Shown here: positions 53,166 through 61,112 of the stretch, in pieces | Layout of the letters: every line of letters begins with the position of its first letter | Position numbering within the stretch: position 1 is the stretch's first letter | Assembly (NCBI RefSeq): GCF_036013745.1 | Contig: NZ_CP107880.1 | Span: 5,456,001-5,520,000 of the forward strand | Direction: 5' to 3' | Length of the DNA: 64,000 nucleotides | From: Streptomyces sp. NBC_00483 | Lineage (GTDB): Bacteria; Actinomycetota; Actinomycetes; Streptomycetales; Streptomycetaceae | Notes under the pieces: model-generated | The model's input: only the letters and a program-made list of their open reading frames with translations | Databases searched by the model: none | Told to the model about the DNA's origin: nothing | Made by a program: the position numbers and the translations under genes

Positions 53166-53328
53166 TTGAGTGACAGAACTCAAGGAATGACCGGCGCTGT
53201 CGAGGGGATCTCTTCAGCGGGAGGCGGACCGCTCGGGGAAAACGGTCCGAGGGGATCGACCCTGGGAGCTCGGGGCTCCGGGTCGGAACAGGGGAGGACA
53301 GGCCCCGGCGCCGCAAGGCGCCGGGGCC
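53166..53328. ncRNA. Candidate structured RNA with three hairpins
   Basis: In a 615-base gene-free interval four dyads follow each other: TTGAGT/ACTCAA (53166-53183), CGGACCG/CGGTCCG (53225-53249), a CGACCC...GGAGC stem with GCTCC...GGGTCG (53257-53285), and a perfect 12-bp GC stem with a GCAA loop (53301-53328). The last would make a strong intrinsic terminator, though no T-run follows. Strand is unknown. No match to a named RNA is claimed. Confidence 0.35.
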
Positions 53329-53530
53329 CTCTGTATGCGGTGCGGCGTTCGACGCCGCCTCCGGTGCACCCCGTGCCCCCCAGGCCCGTCGCGCCCCGAT
53401 CGGCCGGTCCATGCGGCCCCCTCTGGTCATATGCCTCACGCGACAGCCTCGCACGCCGAGCGTCCGATCGCTGCGGTTCCGCACAGTGAATCTTGTTTTC
53501 TGCGCGGAAGTGCAGCATGTGCGGATACAA

Positions 53531-53561
53531 GTCAACTTACCCGCACGACACGGAAGTTGAC
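53531..53561. terminator. Inverted repeat downstream of dmdR1
   Basis: GTCAACTT (53531-53538) and AAGTTGAC (53554-53561) form an 8-bp stem with a 15-base loop. It lies about 120 bases past the dmdR1 stop on the far side of the 23-bp array, so it may end that transcript or be an operator. Confidence 0.35.
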
Positions 53562-53587
53562 GCCCGGCCCACAGGCGGTCGCTCGGC

Positions 53588-53702
53588 TCAGCGCTTCGCC
53601 ACGAAGACGGTCAGCGCTTCGCCACGAAGACGGTCAGCGCTTCGCCACGAAGACGGTCAGCGCTTCGCCACGAAGACGGTCAGCGCTTCGCCACGAAGAC
53701 GT
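53588..53702. repeat. 23-bp tandem repeat copying the end of dmdR1, five copies
   Basis: Units start at 53588, 53611, 53634, 53657 and 53680, each TCAGCGCTTCGCCACGAAGA followed by CGG. The last unit is the true 3' end of dmdR1. On the minus strand every unit encodes ...VFVAKR and TGA, so the last seven codons plus stop are repeated four more times downstream of the gene. Confidence 0.95.
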
Positions 53703-54372
53703 GCGAGGCGATCTCCGCCTCCAGCTCCGCCGCCTCGCCGCTGCTGCCGACGAGCACCCCGCCCGGCGACTGCGTCACGCTGACCACCGAACCGGGCTGC
53801 ACGCCCGCCCGGCGCAGCGTGTACATCAGCTGCGCGTCCGTCTGGATCGGCTCGCCGATGCGGCGCACCACGACCGTCTTGCCCTCGGCGCCCGGGTCGA
53901 GGTCGGACAGCGAGACCATCCCCTCGTCCAGGAACGGGTTCGCCCCGTCCTTCTCGCCCAGCTCCTCCAGGCCCGGGATCGGGTTCCCGTACGGCGACTC
54001 CGTCGGGTGCCGGAGCAGCTCGAGGACGCGGCGCTCCACCGCCTCGCTCATCACGTGCTCCCAGCGACAGGCCTCCGCGTGCACCTGCTCCCACTCCAGG
54101 CCGATCACGTCCACGAGCAGACACTCGGCGAGCCGGTGCTTGCGCATCACGCGCGTCGCGAGCCGCCGGCCCTCGTCGGTCAGCTCCAGGTGCCGGTCGG
54201 CCGCCACGGCGACCAGCCCGTCCCGCTCCATGCGGGCCACGGTCTGGCTCACCGTCGGCCCGCTCTGGTCGAGCCGCTCGGCGATCCGGGCGCGCATGGG
54301 GACCACACCTTCCTCCTCCAGCTCGAGGATGGTGCGGAGGTACATCTCCGTGGTGTCGATCAGTCCGGACAT
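53680..54372 (-). CDS. dmdR1: DtxR/IdeR-type iron-dependent regulator
   Basis: A 230-residue DtxR-family repressor. The N-terminal winged helix (about 5-65, IAERLDQSGPTVSQTVARME) binds DNA. All family metal ligands are at the canonical positions: site 1 H79, E83, H98 and site 2 M10, C102, E105, H106. The C-terminal SH3-like domain spans about 150-226. With Fe(II) bound it represses siderophore and uptake genes. It matches S. coelicolor DmdR1 in size and locus. CGAGGGG precedes the ATG. Its 3' end is the founder of a 23-bp tandem array. Confidence 0.94.
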   Translation of the reverse strand: MSGLIDTTEMYLRTILELEEEGVVPMRARIAERLDQSGPTVSQTVARMERDGLVAVAADRHLELTDEGRRLATRVMRKHRLAECLLVDVIGLEWEQVHAEACRWEHVMSEAVERRVLELLRHPTESPYGNPIPGLEELGEKDGANPFLDEGMVSLSDLDPGAEGKTVVVRRIGEPIQTDAQLMYTLRRAGVQPGSVVSVTQSPGGVLVGSSGEAAELEAEIASHVFVAKR

Positions 54373-54531
54373 ACGTGCCCCTCGTGTAGCTCTCTAGCTC
54401 CGCGGCAGCTCCGCTGGCTGTCCGCGCAGCGCGTGCGCTGGCCCTGGAACCCAGAACTCAATTCTGACGCATACCGCTGACAACCGTGACGCGCCGGGGA
54501 AACACCGGGCCCGCGGGGGCCGGGGACCGTA

Positions 54532-54557
54532 TTGACAGGGCACTGGTCCAGACCGCA
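54532..54557 (+). promoter_or_regulatory. Promoter with DasR-like (dre) operator
   Basis: TTGACA (54532-54537) is a perfect -35. Just downstream ACTGGTCCAGACCGCA (54542-54557) matches the DasR consensus A(G/C)TGGTCTAGACCA(G/C)T at 13 of 16 positions, with an intact GGTC..GACC dyad. It would sit in the promoter spacer of the SIS gene, a position that allows repression. Confidence 0.6.
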
Positions 54558-54627
54558 CCGTGATCCGCGAACGCGCCGAGCACCACCGGGACGCGACCCG
54601 ACTCACCAGGACTCAAGGGGCACGCCG

Positions 54628-55392
54628 ATGAGCGAGAGCAAGCTGGCCGCGCAGTACCTCGACGCCTCCATCGGACTCCTCACGCGGATCCGTGACGAGG
54701 AGGCCGACAACATCGCCGCCGCCGGCACCCTCCTCGCCGACACCGTCGCCGACGGCGGCCGCCTCTTCGCCTTCGGCGCGGGCCACTCCGGGCTCGCCGC
54801 TCAGGACGTCGTCTACCGGGCCGGCGGCCTCGCCCTGATGAACCTGCTGTCGGTGCCCGGCACCGTCGGCATCGACGTCATGCCCGCGACGCTCGGCTCC
54901 GCCCTCGAACGGGTCGACGGGCTCGCGGCGGCCGTCCTGGAGGCCAGCCCCGCACAGGCGGGCGACGCGCTGGTGATCATCTCCCTGTCCGGGCGCAACG
55001 CGCTCCCCGTGGAGATGGCCCTCAGCGCCCGCGCGGCCGGCATCAAGGTCATCGGCGTCACCTCCCTGTCGTACGCGACCGGGCCCGACGCCCCCACCTC
55101 CCGCCACGTCTCCGGCAGCTATCTGCGCGACCACTGCGACGTCGTCCTCGACTCCAAGATCGCGATCGGTGACGCGGAGCTCACCCACGAAGGCGTCGAC
55201 ACCCCCTTCGCGCCCGCCTCCACGGTCACCGCCAGCGCCCTCATGCAGGCGACCCTCGCGACCTGCGCCGCGAACCTGGCCGACCGGGGCATCCAGCCCC
55301 CACTGCTGCGCTCGGGGAACGTCGACGGCGGCCTGGAATGGAACGCGAAGGTCTTCGAGGAGTACGGGGACCGGATCTACTACCGGCGCTGA
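54628..55392 (+). CDS. nagS: SIS domain protein, NagS-like (GlcNAc-6-phosphate dehydratase)
   Basis: A 254-residue sugar isomerase-fold protein. FGAGHSGLAAQDV (50-62) is the phosphosugar loop, ISLSGRNALPVEMAL the second Ser-rich loop, and the C-terminus LLRSGNVDGGLEWNAKVFEEY is conserved. I recall that the S. coelicolor orthologue next to dmdR1 (SCO4393) was reported as NagS, a GlcNAc-6P dehydratase involved in aminosugar toxicity; the name rests on that recollection and synteny. A DasR-like site upstream fits aminosugar control. AAGGGG precedes the ATG. The stop lies in a 30-bp tandem repeat. Confidence 0.8.
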   Translation: MSESKLAAQYLDASIGLLTRIRDEEADNIAAAGTLLADTVADGGRLFAFGAGHSGLAAQDVVYRAGGLALMNLLSVPGTVGIDVMPATLGSALERVDGLAAAVLEASPAQAGDALVIISLSGRNALPVEMALSARAAGIKVIGVTSLSYATGPDAPTSRHVSGSYLRDHCDVVLDSKIAIGDAELTHEGVDTPFAPASTVTASALMQATLATCAANLADRGIQPPLLRSGNVDGGLEWNAKVFEEYGDRIYYRR

Positions 55393-55504
55393 ACGGGACC
55401 GCCCGAGGGCTCCCGGCGCTGAACGGGACCGCCCGAGGGCTCCCGGCGCTGAACCGGGCCGCCCAAGCGCTCCCGGCGCTGAACCGGGCCGCCCAAGCGC
55501 TCCC
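55385..55504. repeat. 30-bp tandem repeat containing the nagS stop, four copies
   Basis: Units at 55385, 55415, 55445 and 55475. The first two are identical (GGCGCTGAACGGGACCGCCC then GAGGGCTCCC), as are the last two (GGCGCTGAACCGGGCCGCCC then AAGCGCTCCC). The TGA at 55390-55392 is the gene's stop and is copied in each unit. The pairwise identity suggests two successive duplications. Confidence 0.95.
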
Positions 55505-55526
55505 GACCCCGTACCGGTCTATCGGT

Positions 55527-56900
55527 CTACCGGTCCGCCGCCAGCGCCCACGCCAGATCCACCGCACCCGCGATCCGCACCGCCACACTCTCCGCGTACA
55601 CGGCGTCCCCGCGCTCGAACCCGACCCTGCTGGCGCCCCGCAGAAACGTCACCACACCCACCGTCCGGCCCCGGCTGCGCAGCACCGCGCACAACGCGAA
55701 CACCGTGCCCTCCGGCCACTGCCGGTCCTGGGCCCAGTCCCCGCGCACCGCGCCGCCCTCCGCGGCGGCCCGCACCGAACCCGCCCGCTCCACGCACTGC
55801 AACGCCGGATGCCCCGCCGCGTACCGCACCGGCAGGGCGCCCCGCGACACCAACAGGCTCGGCCCCGGCGCCCCCGAAGGCGTGGCCGCGGCCCGCACCA
55901 GACGCAACGGCTCCTCGCTCGCCACCAGGTCGATCACCGCGTGATCCGCGAACCCGGCGAGCGCGAAATCCAGATGCACGGTCGCCGCCTCGGCCGGGTT
56001 CTCGCACTCGGCGGCGGCCCGCGCCGCGCGGTGCAACTGCTGCGACCGGAACCGGAGCTGCGCGGCCTCCTGCTCGTTCTGCTTCGCCTCGGTCACATCC
56101 TGGAACAGCCACCCCACGCCCAACGGCACCGGCTCCTCCGCGAGCGGCGACGCCAGCCGTACGAAACCGCTGCGCCAGCACCGGCGCTCCGTGCGCCCAC
56201 CGGCCTCACCGGGCCGCCGCAGCGTCACCCACATCTCCGTCGGAGACGGCGGCGGGCCCTCGGCGAGCACATGGGCGAGCACGCTCTCCAGCTCCTCCAC
56301 GCCCTGCCCGATCAGATCCCCGAGCGGCCGACCCAACGCGGCGGTGCGCCCGGTGCCCATGGCCCGCGCCGCATGCCCGTTCACCACGGCGGGCCGCAGA
56401 TCCGCGTCGACGAGCACGACACCCCACGCGGCGTCCTCGAACAGCGCCTCGCTCAGCGCGATGGACCGCTCCAGATCGATCTGCGTGTGCACCTCACTGA
56501 AGGCGCAGTACACACCGGCGGGCTTCCCGTCGGGACCCCGCACGGCGGCCGACTGCGTCCGTACGAGCACCCGCCCGCCGTCCTTGGTGAGCAGCGCGAA
56601 CTCGTTCACCTGCCGCCCGGGAGCGTGCATCGAGGCGAGCAGCCGCCCCTGCACCTCCTCCGCGTCCGCCGGCCGCACGGCCCACCCCGCGAACCCGTGC
56701 CGCCCCACGGCCTCCTCGGCCGACCAGCCGAGCACGCGCTCGGCCTCCCGGTTCCAATGGGTCACGACCCCATCGGCGTCGAAGGCGCACAACGCGGCGT
56801 CCATGCCGTCCAACAACGCGGCCAGCAGATCGGCCCCGTCCGGCTCCGGCTCCTCGGGCCCGAGCGCATCAGTGGTCCCACTACGCCGGGAAGCACTCAC
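55527..56900 (-). CDS. PAS-PAS-GAF sensory protein
   Basis: A 457-residue soluble sensor. PAS 1 spans about 26-130 ([32 protein letters not shown]), PAS 2 about 145-265 ([25 protein letters not shown]), and the GAF-like domain about 285-455. No kinase, phosphatase or cyclase output domain follows, so it either signals by protein contact or is a reduced SpoIIE/kinase relative. The GTG at 56900 opens the coding frame 23 bases from GGGGG-rich sequence. No partner is adjacent. Confidence 0.85.
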   Translation of the reverse strand: MSASRRSGTTDALGPEEPEPDGADLLAALLDGMDAALCAFDADGVVTHWNREAERVLGWSAEEAVGRHGFAGWAVRPADAEEVQGRLLASMHAPGRQVNEFALLTKDGGRVLVRTQSAAVRGPDGKPAGVYCAFSEVHTQIDLERSIALSEALFEDAAWGVVLVDADLRPAVVNGHAARAMGTGRTAALGRPLGDLIGQGVEELESVLAHVLAEGPPPSPTEMWVTLRRPGEAGGRTERRCWRSGFVRLASPLAEEPVPLGVGWLFQDVTEAKQNEQEAAQLRFRSQQLHRAARAAAECENPAEAATVHLDFALAGFADHAVIDLVASEEPLRLVRAAATPSGAPGPSLLVSRGALPVRYAAGHPALQCVERAGSVRAAAEGGAVRGDWAQDRQWPEGTVFALCAVLRSRGRTVGVVTFLRGASRVGFERGDAVYAESVAVRIAGAVDLAWALAADR

Positions 56901-57031
56901 CTGGAACCCCCTGCAGGCTGTGTCGGCGCGACGAATTCCTCGTACCGCTCCAGATCATTCAACTCGAACGTGACGCATCCCACACGGACTTCAGGCAAGT
57001 TCGGAGAAACCCAAGAGCACATACAACCAGC

Positions 57032-57571
57032 ATGCAACGCATGACGACATTGCCCGACGGCCGCCCCGTCCCGCCCACGACCTCCGACGAACGCACCACC
57101 CTCGTGGCCTGGTTGGACTTCCACCGCGAAACACTGGCCGTCAAATGCGCGAACCTGACGGACGAACAGTCACGCGCGCGTGCCGTCCCCTCCTCATCCC
57201 TCACCCTCCTCGGCCTGGTCCAACACCTGGCCGAGGTCGAACGCAACTGGTTCCAACGAGTCTTCGCCGCCGCCCCCGACACCCCTCCGGTCCACGACAC
57301 AGGCGGCCCGGACGCCTTCACCCTCACCGAGGACCGCACCCTGTCCGACGCCCTGGCCGCCTGGCGCACCGAGGTCACCCGCGCCCGCGAACTCACCGCG
57401 ACCGCCTCCCTCGACGCAACCGGCACCCTCTCCCCCCAGGAAGCCGCCTTCACCGGCGACCCCAAGGTCTCCCTCCGCTGGATCCTCACCCACATGATCG
57501 AGGAATACGCCCGCCACAACGGCCACGCGGACCTCCTGCGGGAGGCGATAGACGGGACGGCGGGGGCGTGA
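57032..57571 (+). CDS. DinB/DUF664 family protein (mycothiol transferase-like)
   Basis: A 179-residue four-helix DinB-fold protein. [20 protein letters not shown] and [22 protein letters not shown] provide the three metal-binding His typical of DUF664. Such proteins are thought to be thiol-cofactor-dependent transferases, using mycothiol in actinobacteria; the substrate is unknown. An in-frame ATG at 57041 gives the more usual [12 protein letters not shown] start. Neither start has a good ribosome site. It is convergent with the next hydrolase. Confidence 0.85.
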   Translation: MQRMTTLPDGRPVPPTTSDERTTLVAWLDFHRETLAVKCANLTDEQSRARAVPSSSLTLLGLVQHLAEVERNWFQRVFAAAPDTPPVHDTGGPDAFTLTEDRTLSDALAAWRTEVTRARELTATASLDATGTLSPQEAAFTGDPKVSLRWILTHMIEEYARHNGHADLLREAIDGTAGA

Positions 57572-57579
57572 CGCCCGCT

Positions 57580-58257
57580 TCAGAGGAACGCCGTGACGGC
57601 CGACGCGAACGCCTCCGGCGCTGCCCGGTGGACCAGGTGCCCGACCGGAATCGTCACCACGCGCCCGTCCGGTAGGCGTTGGGCCAGCTCGGCGATGCCG
57701 TCCTGAGGGACGTGGCTGCCCGGTCCGCCGGCGATCACGAGCGTCGGGGCGGTGATTCGCCCGAGCCGGTCGAGCCACTTGGGGTCCGGCGTATCGATCT
57801 GCGCCCTGATGGCCGGCACGAGGGCCCAGTCGAAGGCGAGTTGACCCTCGGGCCTCGTCGGGGTGGTCGGCTCTCTCGGGCGGGGCACCGGAACGTCCTC
57901 CAGGACCAGTCTGCGCACTCGGTCCGGATGTTCTTCAGCGAGGAGGTAGGCGACGGCCCCGCCCATGGAGTGACCGATGAGATCCACGCATGCGAGCCCC
58001 AAGGCATCCAGGAACCCGAGCACATCGGCCCGCATGAGTTCGAGCGAGTACTCGCCCGGGCGGTCGCTGAGGCCGTGGCCTCGCAGATCGAGTGCGTACA
58101 CGTGTCGGGCACGGTCGAGAGCGGGCCGGACCGGCTCCCAGTCGGCGGCTGTCTCGCCCATCGCGTGCAGCAGCACGAGGGGTGGGGCGTCCGGTGGGCC
58201 CGAGAGCTGGTAGGCCAGCCGGACACCTCCCACGTCGGTGGAGAGGTGATCAATCAT
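57580..58257 (-). CDS. Alpha/beta hydrolase
   Basis: A 225-residue alpha/beta hydrolase. VLLHAMGETAADWEPVRPAL begins the fold, LDLRGHGLSDRPGEY follows, the nucleophile elbow is GHSMG (Ser97) and VGHLVHRAAPEAF holds the His. It is small and cap-less, like the MenH/esterase group; the substrate is unknown. On the minus strand TACCCT lies 6 bases before the ATG with no ribosome site, suggesting a leaderless mRNA. Confidence 0.87.
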   Translation of the reverse strand: MIDHLSTDVGGVRLAYQLSGPPDAPPLVLLHAMGETAADWEPVRPALDRARHVYALDLRGHGLSDRPGEYSLELMRADVLGFLDALGLACVDLIGHSMGGAVAYLLAEEHPDRVRRLVLEDVPVPRPREPTTPTRPEGQLAFDWALVPAIRAQIDTPDPKWLDRLGRITAPTLVIAGGPGSHVPQDGIAELAQRLPDGRVVTIPVGHLVHRAAPEAFASAVTAFL

Positions 58258-58295
58258 GTCCGGAGGGTAGGCCCCTCAAGGTCGCGTAAAAGCGG

Positions 58296-58324
58296 TTGAA
58301 GGGTGCGCGGGACCTTCCTAAAGT
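58296..58324 (+). promoter_or_regulatory. Strong promoter on the plus strand with no conventional gene
   Basis: TTGAAG (58296-58301) and TAAAGT (58319-58324) are separated by exactly 17 bases. A transcript would begin near 58331, just before GAAGGGAGGTGG (58337-58348) and a short ORF. Confidence 0.6.
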
Positions 58325-58330
58325 GGGTGA

Positions 58331-58560
58331 CACATCGAAGGGAGGTGGTTCGGCAGATGTATGAATCCCGGACGCGTGAGGTGACTGCGGGCTAGCGGCC
58401 CGACGTCGCATTTCGATTTCGGCGCCGGACCAGCGCGCGATATGTGCGCGCAGCCGGCCCAATCCCAAGCAGTCACCCGACCCGCGAGCCGCCGGTACGT
58501 CCGGTCGGCTTCCGACCGTCCTCAGGGGCGGGAGGAACCAGGCTCGCGGGTCGTCTGTGT
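58331..58560 (+). ncRNA. Candidate small structured RNA
   Basis: Downstream of the promoter and small ORF, GACCCGCGAGCC (58479-58490) pairs perfectly with GGCTCGCGGGTC (58541-58552). Its loop contains a perfect 7-bp hairpin CGGTCGG/CCGACCG (58502-58518). The fold ends 35 bases before the stop of the convergent ABC permease gene. It could be a regulatory RNA, an antisense RNA to that gene's 3' end, or a terminator. No known RNA family was recognised. Confidence 0.4.
58357..58395 (+). CDS. 12-codon small ORF or leader peptide
   Basis: ATG start, encoding MYESRTREVTAG and TAG. A very strong ribosome site (GGGAGGTGG) lies 9-11 bases upstream, and a matching promoter lies 33 bases further. A second ATG four bases on (58361) would encode only seven residues. 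The composition (Arg, Glu, Thr) does not suggest a membrane peptide. It may be a leader peptide or the coding part of a dual-function RNA. No plus-strand gene follows for 3.7 kb. Confidence 0.4.
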   Translation: MYESRTREVTAG

Positions 58561-58587
58561 TTTGCCCCTTCCGTAAGGCCTCAGCTT

Positions 58588-60162
58588 TCAGCCTTTGCTT
58601 ACCGCCAGCAGGATTTCCGGGAGGCGGTTCGATGTGCGCGGGGCCGCCAGGCGGAGGCCGAGGAACGTCGACGCCGCTCCGTACGCCGCTCCGATCGGGA
58701 GCAGGATCCAGGTCCAGGACGCCGAGCCCGTCGCGTGCAGGGTGATCGTGAGGGCCAGGACCGGGGTGCAGATGAGGGCCGCCGCGACCATGCCGCCGAA
58801 GATGGAGATCCACGCCAGACCCGCCTGGCCGGGCGCGACGTTCTTGTAGCCCTCTTGCGGGATCGAGTACGGGAAGCGCGCCGAGGTCCACGCGCCGGTG
58901 GCGAGCATCGCGCCGAGCAGGGCGTAGGAGAGGCCGAGGACTTCGGGGAGGTCGGGCCAGGCGTTCAGCATCGCCGTGGTGATGACCGTGACGAGCGTGG
59001 CGTACGGGAGCGTGATCAGGAGCAGGGCGTACGCACGCGCGCGTAGTTCGGTGTAGGCGTCCTTCGGTGACGCGATCGTCATCGCCACCATCCAGAACGC
59101 CGATGTGTCCTGGCCGAACTGGTTGTACATCTGGATGCCGAGCATCCCGGAGGCGAAGCACGCGAAGTAGACGGTGCCGGTGCCCTGGAGGGCGTTGAAG
59201 ACGGGGACGATCAGGCCGATCGCCAGGGATGTCACCCAGGCCGCTTTGGTTTTCGGGTCGCGCCATACGTAGCGGAGGCTGCGTTCCATGACCGTGCCGG
59301 TGCGGCCCTCCGGGAGGAGGTGGCGCCTACGTGTGCCGGTGCGGCGGCGGCCGGGGCTCGCCGCTTCGATCGTGGAGCCGTCCGGCGCGGTCATCAGGCG
59401 GGTCAGGGCGCGGCGCCAGAGGGTCAGGAGCGTCAGCAACGCCGCGGCGCAGAGGGCGAGTTGGGCCAGTGCCGTTCCGTAGGACGCCTTGCTCGCCGCG
59501 TCGACCGCCGCGATCGCCGATGCCGGGGGGATCCAGCCCAGGACCTTCGCCACCGGGTCGAGCGCGTCGACCCCGCCCGCCGCGCCGAGCCGCTGTATCC
59601 CGAAGTTCACGAGCTGCGCGCCGACCGCGATGACGAGCCCGCTCAGGACGGCGAGGTCGCGGCCCTTGCGGCTGGTGAGCAGCCGGATGTTGGCCGCGGC
59701 CACGGTCCGTGCGAGGGCGACGCAGGTGAGGACGGTGAGGGGGACTGCCAGTACCGCGACCACCGCGCCCGCCGCTCCGTGGGCCACCGCGTACGCGGCG
59801 CCGAACGCGAGGGAGAGGGTGAAGAGGGGGCCGATGCCGACCAGTGATGCCACGAGGAGGCCGCGGACCAGGGGGTCGGGGCGCAGCGGGAGCATCGCGA
59901 GGCGGGTGGGGTCGAGGGTCTCGTCGCCGCTGGGGAAGAAGAGCGGGAGGACGGCCCAGCCGAGGGCGAGGAGGGTGGTGAGGGGGATGCCGACGGTTGC
60001 GGCGTGCGCGTTGCCGTGGAGGAGGATCAGGCCGAGGAGTTGGAGTGCGCCGACGAGCGCTGCCGCGAGGAGGGACGCGATGTAGGCGGCTCGGCGGCCG
60101 GCGGATTGGCGGAGGCCGTTGCGGAGGAGGGCGAGTTTGAGTCGGACCAGTACGGATGTCAT
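58588..60162 (-). CDS. ABC transporter permease, large ABC-2-like
   Basis: A 524-residue membrane protein with about twelve hydrophobic segments in two halves, separated by a basic cytoplasmic loop near residues 260-285 (ASPGRRRTGTRRRHLLPEGR). SLRYVWRDPKTKAAWVTSLAIGLIVPVF and MYNQFGQDTSAFWMVAMT are typical of actinobacterial exporters of this size. Its ATG overlaps the ATPase stop (ATGA). The substrate is unknown. Confidence 0.87.
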   Translation of the reverse strand: MTSVLVRLKLALLRNGLRQSAGRRAAYIASLLAAALVGALQLLGLILLHGNAHAATVGIPLTTLLALGWAVLPLFFPSGDETLDPTRLAMLPLRPDPLVRGLLVASLVGIGPLFTLSLAFGAAYAVAHGAAGAVVAVLAVPLTVLTCVALARTVAAANIRLLTSRKGRDLAVLSGLVIAVGAQLVNFGIQRLGAAGGVDALDPVAKVLGWIPPASAIAAVDAASKASYGTALAQLALCAAALLTLLTLWRRALTRLMTAPDGSTIEAASPGRRRTGTRRRHLLPEGRTGTVMERSLRYVWRDPKTKAAWVTSLAIGLIVPVFNALQGTGTVYFACFASGMLGIQMYNQFGQDTSAFWMVAMTIASPKDAYTELRARAYALLLITLPYATLVTVITTAMLNAWPDLPEVLGLSYALLGAMLATGAWTSARFPYSIPQEGYKNVAPGQAGLAWISIFGGMVAAALICTPVLALTITLHATGSASWTWILLPIGAAYGAASTFLGLRLAAPRTSNRLPEILLAVSKG

Positions 60163-61040
60163 GGGCGGGTCCGTTTGTTGCGCCGCGGCGGGGTTGACGT
60201 CGCGGGGCTCTGCCCCGGACCCCGCTGCTCAATCGCCGCAGAGGCTTCAGTTTGTGGTGCTGACCTGCTGCCAAGCCAGTCCAGCGTTCCACCGGCGCCT
60301 CGCCCATGCGCCCCCACCAGTTCCAGGAACGCCTCCTGCAAGGAGTTCGCCTCGCCGCGGACCTCCGCCAGCGGGCCCTGCGCTCGGATGCGGCCCGCCG
60401 CCATCACCGCGACCCAGTCGCAGAGTGACTCGACCAGTTCCATGACGTGGGAGGAGAAGACGACCGTCGCGCCGGAGCGTGTGTAGCGTTCCAGGACGCC
60501 GCGGATCGTCTGGGCCGAGACGGGGTCGACGCCCTCGAACGGCTCGTCCAGGAAGAGGACTTCGGGGTTGTGGAGCAGGGCCGCGGCGAGGCCGATCTTC
60601 TTGCGCATGCCGGTCGAGTAGTCGACGACGAGTTTGTTGCGGGCCCCGGCCAGGTCCAGTACGTCGAGGAGCTGGTCGGCGCGTTTGTCGACCTCCGCGC
60701 CGGGCAGTCCGCGCAACCGGCCGGTGTACGCGAGGAGTTCGTGGCCGGAGAGGCGTTCGAAGAGGCGCAGGCCCTCCGGGAGGACGCCGATGCGTGCCTT
60801 GACCTCGGCGGGGTCGGCCCAGACGTCGTGGCCTGCGACGTACACGGTGCCCCGGTCGGGGCGGAGCAGGCCGGTGACCATGGAGAGGGTGGTGGTCTTG
60901 CCCGCCCCGTTCGGCCCGACGAGGCCGATGAACCGGCCCGCGGGCAGGGCGAGTTCGATGCCGGCCACGGCGGCCTGCTGCCCGAACGACTTCCATAGGT
61001 CGTGTACGCGTACGGCTGCGGTTTCCTCGGCCGAGGTCAA
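60159..61040 (-). CDS. ABC transporter ATP-binding protein with repeat-derived tail
   Basis: A 293-residue ATPase: [17 protein letters not shown] is Walker A, YSTGMRKKIGLAAAL the signature and VLFLDEPFEGVDP Walker B. It powers the coupled permease. The TTG at 61040 is chosen because GAGGAAGG lies 10 bases upstream; a GTG at 61103 would add 21 residues and lacks a ribosome site. The last about 30 residues (after LDWLGSR) are encoded by a copy of the dispersed repeat (AAIEQRGPGQSP) and then a basic stretch (RRNKRTRP), unlike a normal ATPase tail. Confidence 0.88.
   Translation of the reverse strand: MTSAEETAAVRVHDLWKSFGQQAAVAGIELALPAGRFIGLVGPNGAGKTTTLSMVTGLLRPDRGTVYVAGHDVWADPAEVKARIGVLPEGLRLFERLSGHELLAYTGRLRGLPGAEVDKRADQLLDVLDLAGARNKLVVDYSTGMRKKIGLAAALLHNPEVLFLDEPFEGVDPVSAQTIRGVLERYTRSGATVVFSSHVMELVESLCDWVAVMAAGRIRAQGPLAEVRGEANSLQEAFLELVGAHGRGAGGTLDWLGSRSAPQTEASAAIEQRGPGQSPATSTPPRRNKRTRP
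60204..60249. repeat. Dispersed GC-rich element inside the ABC ATPase gene
   Basis: A near-canonical copy (GGGGCTCTGCCCCGGACCCC ... CTGCTCAATCGCCGCAG) just before the ATPase stop and permease start. It is read in frame on the minus strand. Confidence 0.88.
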
Positions 61041-61112
61041 CTGTGCCCGCCCTTCCTCGTCTTCGTCCGTCCGGGCACGATACGTCGACCGAGGGCGGGC
61101 CACAGGGAGGCG

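Noticed and set aside
53588..53702. Possible CRISPR array
   Set aside because: The 23-bp units are contiguous with no spacers, and no cas genes are present.
58331..58560. Riboswitch or cysteine/amino-acid attenuator
   Set aside because: No plus-strand gene lies within 3.7 kb downstream, and the 12-codon ORF has no run of a regulatory amino acid.
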